DNA of 32,306 bases from Solirubrobacterales bacterium (lineage in GTDB: Bacteria; Actinomycetota; Thermoleophilia; Solirubrobacterales; 70-9): assembly GCA_021154855.1 (NCBI GenBank), contig JAJKHV010000105.1, forward strand, positions 1 through 32,306, in the 5' to 3' direction. The number at the start of each line of letters is the position of its first letter. Within the stretch, counting starts at the first letter, position 1. Both the position numbers and the translations under genes were made by a program. Positions 1 through 7,730 of the stretch are shown piece by piece. The notes beneath the pieces are model-generated. The model was not told where the DNA came from. It saw only the letters and a list, made by a program, of their open reading frames with translations, and ran no database searches.

Positions 1-66
1 CGTAACGCGACGGGCAAGGTGCTCAAGCGGGAGCTGCACGCGCGTGAGACCGAGAAGTCGGCTTAG
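1..66 (+). CDS. C-terminal end of an acyl-CoA synthetase / AMP-dependent ligase (partial, truncated by window start)
   Basis: Frame 1 reads RNATGKVLKRELHARETEKSA-stop; the N(A)TGKVLKREL motif is typical of the C-terminus of fatty-acyl-CoA ligases. Confidence 0.75.
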   Translation, partial: RNATGKVLKRELHARETEKSA

Positions 67-178
67 GGCCAATCCCGGTAGGGGTTTCACTTAACTTTTT
101 GGATGGAGCCGTACTTGCTGGCGCCTCAAGGTCAGCGCCAAAAAGTACAAGACGTTTCACCCCTACCGGGATTGGCTC
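66..178. repeat. Dispersed structured repeat family 1, copy 1
   Basis: 18-bp perfect inverted repeat GCCAATCCCGGTAGGGGT (68-85) / ACCCCTACCGGGATTGGC (159-176); inner CTTTTTGG / CCAAAAAG stem; conserved flanks shared with 25981-26091. Confidence 0.9.
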
Positions 179-267
179 TCGACGCATCTCGCCACTTCGC
201 TAAATGGGAGCTTTTGCGGTCAGCGGGGGTAGCTTGGCCTCCGGTGCCGGTAGTAGGTTGCCCACTC

Positions 268-1137
268 ATGGGGGAACCTGGGGTTCAGCTGAAAGCGGTC
301 GGGGCGGCTACTGAGGAGCTGCATGAGACTGCCAAGCAGGCGCTCGAGTGGGTGCGGGTCAGCGAGCAGCGCGTCGCCGAGGCCGAGGCGCGGGCGGTGC
401 GGGTCCACGCTGAGACGAAGCAGCGAGCGCTGCAGACCCTGCGCAAGCTTGGCGAGGATGGTCGCGAGCGAATCACCGCCGAGCGCAGCAAGCGCAAGGA
501 GGCGGAGGGGCGCGCGGCGCGCGCTGAAGCTGACCGCGACCGGGCGGAGAATGCCTTCGAGCAGGCGCAGCAGCGCGCCCAGGCCGACCGCGAGGCCCTT
601 GCCGCCGAGATGGGCTTGATCAAGGCCGAGGCCGAGAAGTCGATTGCCCTCGCGGTCGAGGCGGCCGAGAAAGATGCCAAGCGCCGCCAGAAGGAGGCTG
701 TGGACGAGGCCACTCTGGGAGCCGACCAGCGGGTTGCCGCAGCCGAGCAGCGCGCCGTCGAAGCAGAGGCGGCGGCTGCGGAGGCGCATCAGCTCGCGAT
801 CAAGCTCGAGACGGAGATCGAGGAGCGGGTGATGCAGGGCACCGAGGACGTTAGGCGCGAGGCCGACGAGCGGGTCCGCACCTTGGTCGAGAAGGTCGAA
901 GGCGAGGCGGCCGAGCTGGCCCGCGCCCGCGCCGAGCAGGCCTTGAAAGCCGAGTCGGACCGCATTCGCGCGCAGGCCGAGCAGCGCGAGGAGCGGGTGC
1001 GCCGGGCTGCCGAGGACGAGATCAAGGCGAGCACTTCACGGGCGCGGCGCGAGGTACTGGCCGCGGCCGATGCAACGGCGCCGAGCTGGGAGCGCAAAGA
1101 AGCGACTGCTTCGGGCTCCGGCTACCGGACTTTCTAG
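268..1137 (+). CDS. Ala/Glu/Arg-rich coiled-coil protein of unknown function
   Basis: Long ORF with continuous heptad-like AEAEARAVR/EADERV composition. The ORF-track start (103) lies inside the repeat, so the ATG at 268 (MGEPGVQLKAVG...) is the more likely start. Confidence 0.65.
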   Translation: MGEPGVQLKAVGAATEELHETAKQALEWVRVSEQRVAEAEARAVRVHAETKQRALQTLRKLGEDGRERITAERSKRKEAEGRAARAEADRDRAENAFEQAQQRAQADREALAAEMGLIKAEAEKSIALAVEAAEKDAKRRQKEAVDEATLGADQRVAAAEQRAVEAEAAAAEAHQLAIKLETEIEERVMQGTEDVRREADERVRTLVEKVEGEAAELARARAEQALKAESDRIRAQAEQREERVRRAAEDEIKASTSRARREVLAAADATAPSWERKEATASGSGYRTF

Positions 1138-1158
1138 ACCTCTCTAGCATCCGCTGCC

Positions 1159-2592
1159 ATGCGCGAGGTGCGGATCAAGGACACGCTTACTGGTGACGTC
1201 GTCACCGTCGACCGGAGTGCCGAGGTTGGAATCTACGCCTGTGGCCCGACCGTCTACAGCCGCATCCACATCGGCAATGCACGGCCTTTCGTTGTCTTTT
1301 CCCTTCTCGCCAGATTCCTCAGGTCGGAGGGGTACCGGGCGAAGTTGGTGGTCAACGTCACCGACATCAACGACAAGATCTACGTGGCGGCTCGCCAGGC
1401 GGGGGAAGAGTCGGCCGCCTTTGCCGAGCGGATGACCCGGGCTTACTTCGAGGACACCGAGCGGCTCGGCTTGGGCCGGCCCGACGCGGAGCCGTTGGCC
1501 ACCGAGACGATCAGTCAAATCACCAAGCTGATCTCCGATCTGATCGAGGCGGAGCACGCCTATGAGTCGAGCGGGGACATCTACTTCCGGGTGCGCAGCT
1601 TCGCTGCCTACGGCAAGCTCTCCAACCGGCGCACGGAGGATATGGATCAAGGGGAGGAGGCTGGTTCGGCTTCGCTCAAGGAGGATTCGCTCGACTTCGC
1701 CCTATGGAAGGCGCACAAGCCGGGCGAGGACACCTTTTGGGACTCACCCTGGGGCGCGGGTCGGCCTGGCTGGCACATCGAGTGCTCGGCGATGGCCGAG
1801 GCCGAGCTGGGACCGTCCTTTGCGATCCACGGTGGTGGCTCCGACCTGGTCTTTCCCCATCACGAGAATGAGATTGCCCAATCGGAGGCGGCGGGGCGTC
1901 CGTTTGCCCGGGCCTGGATGCACAACGGGATGGTCGAGACTGACGCGGAGAAGATGTCGAAGTCGGAGGGGAACATCTTTCAGCTGTCGGAGGCGCTGGA
2001 TCAGTATGGGTCCGAGGCGGTCGTCGCCTATCTGATCTCAGGTCATTACAGACAGCCGCTTGCTTTCGGGCCGCAGCAGATGGAGGAAGCGGTGGCGCAG
2101 GTCGAGCGGTTGAGGAACTTCTTCAGGGAGCATCCCGTCCGGGGAGGTGAGTCGGAGGAGAGCCCGTCAGAGCTTGTCGGGGGAGACTCGGGGGAGGGTC
2201 CGTCAGAGCAACAGCGGGGAGGCTCTGCCGGACCCTCCCCCGAGTCTCGTCGCGAAGCCTTCAGGGACGCGCTTGCGGATGACTTCAACACGCCAAGGGC
2301 CATGGCGGAGGCATTTGAGCTCGTCGGCGATGCGAATCGTCAGGACGTCCCCGGGCCGCAGGCAGCTGAGGCTCTGGCGGAGATGCTCGACCTCGTCGGC
2401 CTTGGCTCCCTTACCCAGCCGGACCAGGGAGCTGAGGGCGACGACGAGGCGCAGAAGCTTCTCGAGAAGCGACAGGAAGCTCGGGCGGCTAAGGACTTTG
2501 GGCGGGCTGACGAGATTCGGGATCGGTTGGAGGAGCTTGGCTGGGAGGTTCGTGATTCGGCCGAGGGCGCTCGTTTGGTGCCCAAGGGCTAG
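1159..2592 (+). CDS. cysS: Cysteinyl-tRNA synthetase
   Basis: YACGPTVYSRIHIGNARPFV, FPHHENEIAQSEA and KMSKSEGN motifs; full-length ORF. Confidence 0.97.
   Translation: MREVRIKDTLTGDVVTVDRSAEVGIYACGPTVYSRIHIGNARPFVVFSLLARFLRSEGYRAKLVVNVTDINDKIYVAARQAGEESAAFAERMTRAYFEDTERLGLGRPDAEPLATETISQITKLISDLIEAEHAYESSGDIYFRVRSFAAYGKLSNRRTEDMDQGEEAGSASLKEDSLDFALWKAHKPGEDTFWDSPWGAGRPGWHIECSAMAEAELGPSFAIHGGGSDLVFPHHENEIAQSEAAGRPFARAWMHNGMVETDAEKMSKSEGNIFQLSEALDQYGSEAVVAYLISGHYRQPLAFGPQQMEEAVAQVERLRNFFREHPVRGGESEESPSELVGGDSGEGPSEQQRGGSAGPSPESRREAFRDALADDFNTPRAMAEAFELVGDANRQDVPGPQAAEALAEMLDLVGLGSLTQPDQGAEGDDEAQKLLEKRQEARAAKDFGRADEIRDRLEELGWEVRDSAEGARLVPKG
2146..2248. repeat. Tandem (~36 nt) repeat plus long palindrome inside cysS
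   Basis: GGTGAGTCGGAGGAGAGCCCGTCAGAGC is repeated as GGAGACTCGGGGGAGGGTCCGTCAGAGC; 20-bp perfect inverted repeat 2183-2202 / 2229-2248 with a further 6-bp inner stem 2204-2209 / 2222-2227. Confidence 0.9.
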
Positions 2593-3243
2593 ATGGCTTC
2601 GCAGCTGATTTACGGCAAACAGCCTGTGGCTGAGGCTGAGAAAGGCCAGCGTCGGGTTCAACGCGTCTGGCGGGCGCCTGAGACCTCCTCGGCGGAGCTG
2701 GAGCGTCTCTGCGGGTCTCCGGACCATCAAGGGGTCGTTGCCGAGGTGGATCCATATCCCTACGCCGATCCGAATCAGCTGCTGAGCACCGAGAACGCCC
2801 TGATCGTCGCCCTTGATCAGGTCCAGGACCCCCGCAACCTCGGCGCTGTCTGTCGCTCCGCAGAGGCGGCGGGGGCCACGGGCGTAGTCATTCCTGAGCG
2901 CCGCTCAGCTGACGTGACGGCGGTTACCTGCAAGGCGTCGGCAGGAGCGGTCGAGCACCTGCCGATTGCCCACGTGCGCAACCTCGCCGACTGGCTTGGC
3001 GAGGCAAAGGAGGCTGGCTTCTGGATTTGGGGGGCCGATGCCGAGGCCAAGGAGGCGCCGTGGGACGCGGACTTGAGTGGGCCGACCTTGCTGGTGATGG
3101 GCGGCGAGGGCAAGGGCCTGCGACCCCGAGTTGCTTCTGCCTGTGATGGCCTCATAGCTCTGCCGCAACGAGGAAAGATCGACTCGCTCAACGTCTCGGC
3201 GGCTGCCACGGCGCTGCTCTTCGAGGCCGTTCGCCAACGCTAG
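2593..3243 (+). CDS. rlmB: 23S rRNA (guanosine-2'-O-)-methyltransferase, SpoU/TrmH family
   Basis: YGKQPVAEA N-terminus; DQVQDPRNLGAVCRSAEAAGATGVV, VMGGEGKGLRP and LPQRGKIDSLNVSAAATALLFEA SpoU motifs; starts immediately after the cysS stop. Confidence 0.93.
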   Translation: MASQLIYGKQPVAEAEKGQRRVQRVWRAPETSSAELERLCGSPDHQGVVAEVDPYPYADPNQLLSTENALIVALDQVQDPRNLGAVCRSAEAAGATGVVIPERRSADVTAVTCKASAGAVEHLPIAHVRNLADWLGEAKEAGFWIWGADAEAKEAPWDADLSGPTLLVMGGEGKGLRPRVASACDGLIALPQRGKIDSLNVSAAATALLFEAVRQR

Positions 3244-3280
3244 CGTTTGCAACCGGAATTGCAAAAATCCCGGCCAGGGG

Positions 3281-3308
3281 TTGACAGAACTCCGCGCGGA
3301 CGTAAACT
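3281..3308 (+). promoter_or_regulatory. Sigma70-type promoter upstream of sigH (TTGACA-N16-TAAACT)
   Basis: TTGACA at 3281-3286 and TAAACT at 3303-3308, 16-nt spacer, ~100 nt upstream of the GTG start. Confidence 0.7.
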
Positions 3309-3415
3309 AACGCGCCAATAAGGGTTAACCTCAGCTTGAGTCTGAGATGCCCGGTTAATACGGGCGCCGCCAGGGGAGGTAAGGCGCCACGACCCTTCGT
3401 CAAGGAGAAGGATCT

Positions 3416-4120
3416 GTGGCTCTATCTTTGCCTACCCAGGACATGCAACTCCCCTCCGGGCGCCTCAACGGCTCGCTCAGGCCGGCCGAACCTAACCCTC
3501 AACCTGAACTTGACGACCATTATCTGGTCGCCCTCGCCAAGGACGGCAGGACCGACGCCTACGACGCTATCGTGCGTCGCTACCGCGGCTTCGTCCGTCT
3601 CAAGGCGTCGTCGTACTTCCTGCTTGGCGGCGAGGCCGATGACCTGATCCAGGAAGGCCTACTCGGCCTCTATAAGGCGATTCGCGACTACCGCACCGAT
3701 CGCGAGTCGAGCTTTCGCAACTTCGCCGAGCTCTGCATCACCCGTCAGATCATCACGGCCGTGAAGACGGCGACCCGCAACAAGCACACGCCGCTCAACC
3801 AATACGTCTCGTTCAGTCAGACACCGGCCGCCGCGGGTGAGTCAGACACGACTCTCGACGAGATCCTGCCGGGTCCGACTGTGCACGATCCGGTCAACCA
3901 GGTGATTGCCACGGAAGAGCTCGAGAGCCTCGTCTCCTGCCTTTCAGGTGTCTCCGGTGTGCTTTCCGACCTCGAGAGCCGTGTGCTTTCGCTCTACCTC
4001 GACGGTCATTCCTACGAGGCGACGGCGGAGCGCCTCGAGTGCGACACCAAGACCGTCGACAACGCCCTGCAGCGGGTCAAGCGCAAGGTCGGCACTCATC
4101 TCGCCGCCCGCGAGGCCTGA
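3416..4120 (+). CDS. sigH: RNA polymerase sigma factor, SigH (sigma-30) family
   Basis: EADDLIQEGLLGLYKAIRDYR, FRNFAELCITRQIITAVKTATRNKHTPLNQYVS and YEATAERLECDTKTVDNALQRVKRKV closely resemble Bacillus SigH; GTG start preceded by AAGGAG. Confidence 0.9.
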   Translation: MALSLPTQDMQLPSGRLNGSLRPAEPNPQPELDDHYLVALAKDGRTDAYDAIVRRYRGFVRLKASSYFLLGGEADDLIQEGLLGLYKAIRDYRTDRESSFRNFAELCITRQIITAVKTATRNKHTPLNQYVSFSQTPAAAGESDTTLDEILPGPTVHDPVNQVIATEELESLVSCLSGVSGVLSDLESRVLSLYLDGHSYEATAERLECDTKTVDNALQRVKRKVGTHLAAREA

Positions 4121-4133
4121 GGCCCTCAGGCCT

Positions 4134-4201
4134 GCGCATATCGGCGTCCTCGGTCGCTTGCGTGCGAAGCACGCGGCGCTCCCTGCGTCCTTGATCTGCC
4201 T
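4134..4201. repeat. Dispersed repeat family 2, copy A (convergent intergenic)
   Basis: GCGCATATCGGCGTCCTCGGTCGCTTGCGTGCGAAGCACGCGGCGCTCCCTGCGTCCTTGATCTGCCT, ~90% identical by eye to 15238-15306; central hairpin GCGTGC-GAA-GCACGC. Confidence 0.88.
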
Positions 4202-4223
4202 GCCCGGAGCCCTCAGGCAGATC
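4193..4223. terminator. Hairpin at the 3' end of the minus-strand GNAT gene, candidate (bidirectional) terminator
   Basis: 10-bp perfect inverted repeat GATCTGCCTG (4193-4202) / CAGGCAGATC (4214-4223) overlapping the minus-strand stop codon at 4213-4215. Confidence 0.5.
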
Positions 4224-5226
4224 GCAGGTCGGCGAGGACGTAATCCAGCAGTTTCCGGCCGTGGTCGGAGGCGACTGAAACGTCGTTTGCCTCAATCCGA
4301 ACACGGTGCAGGGACTGCATGCGCAGCACGTCACCGTCGCAGCGAGTGTTAGGAAAAATTCCGGCGTAGGAGACACCCAGCCGCTCCAGGCGGTCGGCGA
4401 CGAGGGCGGTGGCGGGGATGTCCAGCGGCAGATCGATGTAGACCGCGTCGAGACGGGCGCGGTGGAAGAGGTGGTGGCGCTCGCCTGCGATTGCGGTCTG
4501 GAGGTCCTTGCCGGGGATGCTGACGCTGATCAGCGCCAGGTTGTGATCGGCGTCGATCGCAACGTGCAGCTCAGTGCGCTCCGCAAGCGTCGCGTCCGGC
4601 GGCGGCTCCGCCAGCGTGCCGCGTAGCTCGCACAGCTCAAGGGTGTGGCCGACGATCCCTAGGTGGCGCTCGGGAGCGTAGACGGAGCGCTCGTGGCCGT
4701 CATTCAGCTTTGTGTAGAAGAGTGCCGCCGACTGGCGACCGCGTCGCCCGCCGGCTGCATCGTTGGAGACGGAGGCCGGGATCCAGCCCAAGAGGAAGCC
4801 GGTCTCATGCGCTCCCAGCTCGACGTTGGCACGCTGGCTGTAGGGGTGGGCGGCGGTCGCCTCGCTGTACATCCCTGCCATCCCCTTTTCGCAAGCCCAG
4901 TCGATCAGGAAGCGCTTGGTACGGGTAAACAGATGCTGCCCCCGCGCCGCCGGCATGGTCACCGCCTGCCCCGAGTGCCCGACCGCGTCGGACGGGCTGG
5001 TGAAGCTCACCCCCTCATGGCAGAGCAGCTCGCCAGCGGCAGTCTCGGCCACGCATGAGACGTAGGTACCGGCAGCCAGCCGCGCCGAAACCTCCGCCGC
5101 GTCATAGACCCAGCGCACGTCATAGCTCTCCCCATAGGCAGTTCGGATTGCCTCGCTCAGCACCGCGCCCTCCCCGGGTTCGAGCAGCCGGAACCGTGCG
5201 TCGATTGCGCTGCTGGAGTCGCTCAT
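4213..5226 (-). CDS. GNAT-like N-acetyltransferase family protein (hypothetical)
   Basis: ORF 4213-5247 with likely start MSDSSSAIDARFRLLEPGEG at 5226; N-terminal GNAT-like layout (EAIRTAYGESYDVRWVYDAAEV...SCVAETAAGELLCHEG). Confidence 0.6.
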   Translation of the reverse strand: MSDSSSAIDARFRLLEPGEGAVLSEAIRTAYGESYDVRWVYDAAEVSARLAAGTYVSCVAETAAGELLCHEGVSFTSPSDAVGHSGQAVTMPAARGQHLFTRTKRFLIDWACEKGMAGMYSEATAAHPYSQRANVELGAHETGFLLGWIPASVSNDAAGGRRGRQSAALFYTKLNDGHERSVYAPERHLGIVGHTLELCELRGTLAEPPPDATLAERTELHVAIDADHNLALISVSIPGKDLQTAIAGERHHLFHRARLDAVYIDLPLDIPATALVADRLERLGVSYAGIFPNTRCDGDVLRMQSLHRVRIEANDVSVASDHGRKLLDYVLADLRSA

Positions 5227-5247
5227 GCCGTCTATATTCGGCAGCAC

Positions 5248-5320
5248 GCCCGCCTAGCTCAACTGGTAGAGCACCGCTCTTGTAAAGCGGAGGTTTCCGG
5301 TTCGATCCCGGAGGCGGGCT
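5248..5320 (+). tRNA. tRNA-Thr (anticodon TGT)
   Basis: Cloverleaf GCCCGCC-TA-GCTC...GAGC-A-CCGCT CTTGTAA AGCGG-...CCGG TTCGATC CCGG-GGCGGGC-T; 7-bp acceptor stem, anticodon TGT, no encoded CCA. Confidence 0.95.
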
Positions 5321-5329
5321 CTGGCTGGA

Positions 5330-6709
5330 TCAGCTCTCTTTGCCGGAACCACTGAGCACACGCCGCTTCTCCGAGGCGAGCTCCTCGTCGGTGAGGACGC
5401 CCTTCTCGTGAAGGGTAGCCAGCCGTTCGAGGCGGGCGAGGCGGTTCTCCTCGTCGTCGGCTGGAGGGGCCGCCGTCGGAGCCTCGCTGTCCGGTTTGCG
5501 CATCTCTGGAAGTCGCAGCTTTGAGGCACGCTCTCCCAGGTTGGCGTCTTTGACCGCCTCCACCACGCGGTCCTTGGTGCGACCGAACACCTCGCCGTAG
5601 TCCGAGTTGGGAAATTCCTCGGCCGCCTGTTTGCGCAGCTCGTGGATGCCGAAGGCGGCGAGGCCGGCGATCACCAGCGTGGTGAGGAAGGAGCGCAGAT
5701 TCTGGACGGGCGCCGAGAGGAAATAGAGGCAGACGATGATCGCAAGGCCGGCGTAGACGTAAGCTGCATGAGCGCGCAGGACCGGTGCCATGAGGCGCCG
5801 GGTCGCGCGGGCTGACTCGGTGGGTGAAGCCAGCCAACCGGCGATGCCGAAGAGCACGCCGACGACGATCACCGTGGTGGCAATGCTCGTCATCAATGAG
5901 GTGCCGATCGACCAGGCGGCTTCCGCCGCAGGCTTGACGCTGTCTTCTTCGACGAGCTGGCCGACGACGATTCCGCCGGCCACCTCGCGGGCCACGATCA
6001 CCGCGAAGCCGGCCGCGATCAGCCCGATCCCGCAGAAGAGAACGGTTACCCAGCGCCCCTCGCGGGAAAGGTAGATGGCGAGGCCGAAGGCGAGGAAGGT
6101 GAGCAGCGAGAGAAGCAGCGCCAGGCCCTTGACCGCGACGACGACGTTCTGGGCCGTCTTCAGCTGATCGGAGCGCAGGATCGTGATCTGGCCGGCGTCG
6201 GGCGGCAGCTTTTCCGCCAATTTTGCGCCGATCCCGACCTGACTGGCGAGGTTGGTGACGAGGCTGCCGAGGTTGAGGCTGACCTTGCCTTCTTCGGTCG
6301 AGACCGTATTGCCCTTTTCTTCCAATACTTCAAGCAGCTGTTCGTGCGTCGTCCGGTTGGCGTCCTTCCAGAGTTCCTGTGCGGTCGAGCTCTTCAGCAC
6401 CTGGTTGGCGCCGTCACCGGCGACCTGACGCAGGCCTCCGGAGATTGGTCCTGCCAACTCCTTGGTGTCGCCGGGAAGCTTTTCGCTCAGTTCTTTTTCG
6501 ACGTCGACGTTTTCGTAAAGCTGGTCGACCAGGTAGTTGCCGACCGCTTCGCGGATCGTTTCGTTCTGGATCAGGTGGCCGCTGGTCGTGACCCAGTCGT
6601 CGGTGTTGAGCGCCTGGCGCTCACTCCAGATCGCAAAGACGCTGAGGAAGGCCAACAGCGAACCGGCCACGACCAGGGCTCGCACCAGGCGTCGTCGTCC
6701 GCGGCTCAC
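5330..6709 (-). CDS. Integral membrane protein with C-terminal SHOCT-like domain
   Basis: Several hydrophobic helices (ALVVAGSLLAFLSVFAIW..., GLALLLSLLTFLAFGLAIYL...) and C-terminal RLARLERLATLHEKGVLTDEELASEKRRVL. Likely GTG start at 6709 (VSRGRRRLVRALVV); the longer ORF to 7588 is the shadow of the glyoxalase gene. Confidence 0.7.
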   Translation of the reverse strand: MSRGRRRLVRALVVAGSLLAFLSVFAIWSERQALNTDDWVTTSGHLIQNETIREAVGNYLVDQLYENVDVEKELSEKLPGDTKELAGPISGGLRQVAGDGANQVLKSSTAQELWKDANRTTHEQLLEVLEEKGNTVSTEEGKVSLNLGSLVTNLASQVGIGAKLAEKLPPDAGQITILRSDQLKTAQNVVVAVKGLALLLSLLTFLAFGLAIYLSREGRWVTVLFCGIGLIAAGFAVIVAREVAGGIVVGQLVEEDSVKPAAEAAWSIGTSLMTSIATTVIVVGVLFGIAGWLASPTESARATRRLMAPVLRAHAAYVYAGLAIIVCLYFLSAPVQNLRSFLTTLVIAGLAAFGIHELRKQAAEEFPNSDYGEVFGRTKDRVVEAVKDANLGERASKLRLPEMRKPDSEAPTAAPPADDEENRLARLERLATLHEKGVLTDEELASEKRRVLSGSGKES

Positions 6710-6719
6710 CGGCGGGATG

Positions 6720-6725
6720 GTATAC
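6720..6725. promoter_or_regulatory. Candidate bidirectional -10 element (GTATAC palindrome) between divergent genes
   Basis: TATACG 7 nt before the plus ATG (6734); TATACC 9 nt before the minus GTG (6709). Confidence 0.45.
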
Positions 6726-6733
6726 GTGCAGCA

Positions 6734-7642
6734 ATGAAGCTCGAGGGAATTCACCACATCACCGCGATCACGGCCGACGCGCAAAGCAATGTCGACTTCT
6801 ACGCTGGGGTAATGGGTCTGAGGCTGGTCAAGAAGACCGTCAATCAGGACAATCCGACCGTTTACCACCTCTTCTTCGCCGACGAGAAGGGCAGCGCCGG
6901 TTCCGACCTCACCTTCTTCGAGTTCCCCGGCGTGCCGCCGGGCAGGGCCGGGGCGGGAGACGTGCACCGGATCGTCTGGCGGGTCGGCTCGCATCAGTCG
7001 CTCGACTTCTGGGAGGAGCGCCTCGCTGTCAACGGAATCGAGTCCGATCGGGCCGGGGGAGGGTTGCGCTTCGCCGACCCAGAGGGCCTTGCCCATGAGC
7101 TCGCCCTCGTCGAGGTCGGCGACGAGCCGCTGATCGCAGACCATCCTGAAGTGCCCGCCGACCTGGCGCTGCGCGGCTTCCACGCGGTCTGCGCATACAG
7201 CGCCGCCCCGGAAACCAGTCAGACGTTGCTCGAGGCACTCGAGTTCGAGTCGATTGACGAGGGCAGCTGGGAGGCGCGCGGCTCTAGCCGCGGCGGCCTG
7301 TACGTCTACGAAAGCCCTCCGGAGGAGCGCTCGCGACAGGGGGCAGGCAGCGTTCACCACGTCGCCTGGGCCTCGACTATCGACGAGCACGAGCAGTGGC
7401 GCGACCGGGCGATCTCGGCCGGCGCACAACCGACCCCGGTGATCGATCGCTTCTACTTCCGCTCGATCTACTTCCGCGAGCCGAGCGGCGTCCTCTTCGA
7501 GATCGCCACCCTCGGCCCCGGCTTCACCGTCGACGAGCCGCTCGAGCACCTCGGTGAGAAGCTCTCGCTTCCCCCCGACTACGAGCACCTGCGGGCCGAG
7601 GTCGAACCGAACCTGCGCCCTGTGATCAATCCACGTTCGTGA
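6734..7642 (+). CDS. Glyoxalase / ring-cleaving dioxygenase family protein (two VOC domains, MhqO-like)
   Basis: MKLEGIHHITAITADAQSNVDFYAGVMGLRLVKKTVNQDNPTVYHLFFADEKGSAGSDLTFFEFPG; second VOC half GSVHHVAWAS...FYFRSIYFREPSGVLFEIAT. Confidence 0.9.
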   Translation: MKLEGIHHITAITADAQSNVDFYAGVMGLRLVKKTVNQDNPTVYHLFFADEKGSAGSDLTFFEFPGVPPGRAGAGDVHRIVWRVGSHQSLDFWEERLAVNGIESDRAGGGLRFADPEGLAHELALVEVGDEPLIADHPEVPADLALRGFHAVCAYSAAPETSQTLLEALEFESIDEGSWEARGSSRGGLYVYESPPEERSRQGAGSVHHVAWASTIDEHEQWRDRAISAGAQPTPVIDRFYFRSIYFREPSGVLFEIATLGPGFTVDEPLEHLGEKLSLPPDYEHLRAEVEPNLRPVINPRS

Positions 7643-7730
7643 GTAGGAAAGCCGCCCCCGGACGCGGAGGCGACCGAACGAGATCTCCGCTGATCATCAG
7701 CATGAGAGAGCGGCAGCAGAGGAGGCGGCG

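Noticed and set aside
103-267. N-terminal extension of the coiled-coil ORF
   Set aside because: The start codon lies inside the family 1 repeat and the extension has no coiled-coil character; ATG 268 preferred.
6344-6733. Upstream extension of the glyoxalase ORF
   Set aside because: Overlaps the minus-strand membrane protein; VOC homology starts exactly at MKLEGIHHITAIT (6734).
6710-7588. N-terminal extension of the minus-strand SHOCT membrane protein ORF
   Set aside because: Overlaps the whole glyoxalase gene on the other strand; the hydrophobic, plausible protein begins at the GTG at 6709.
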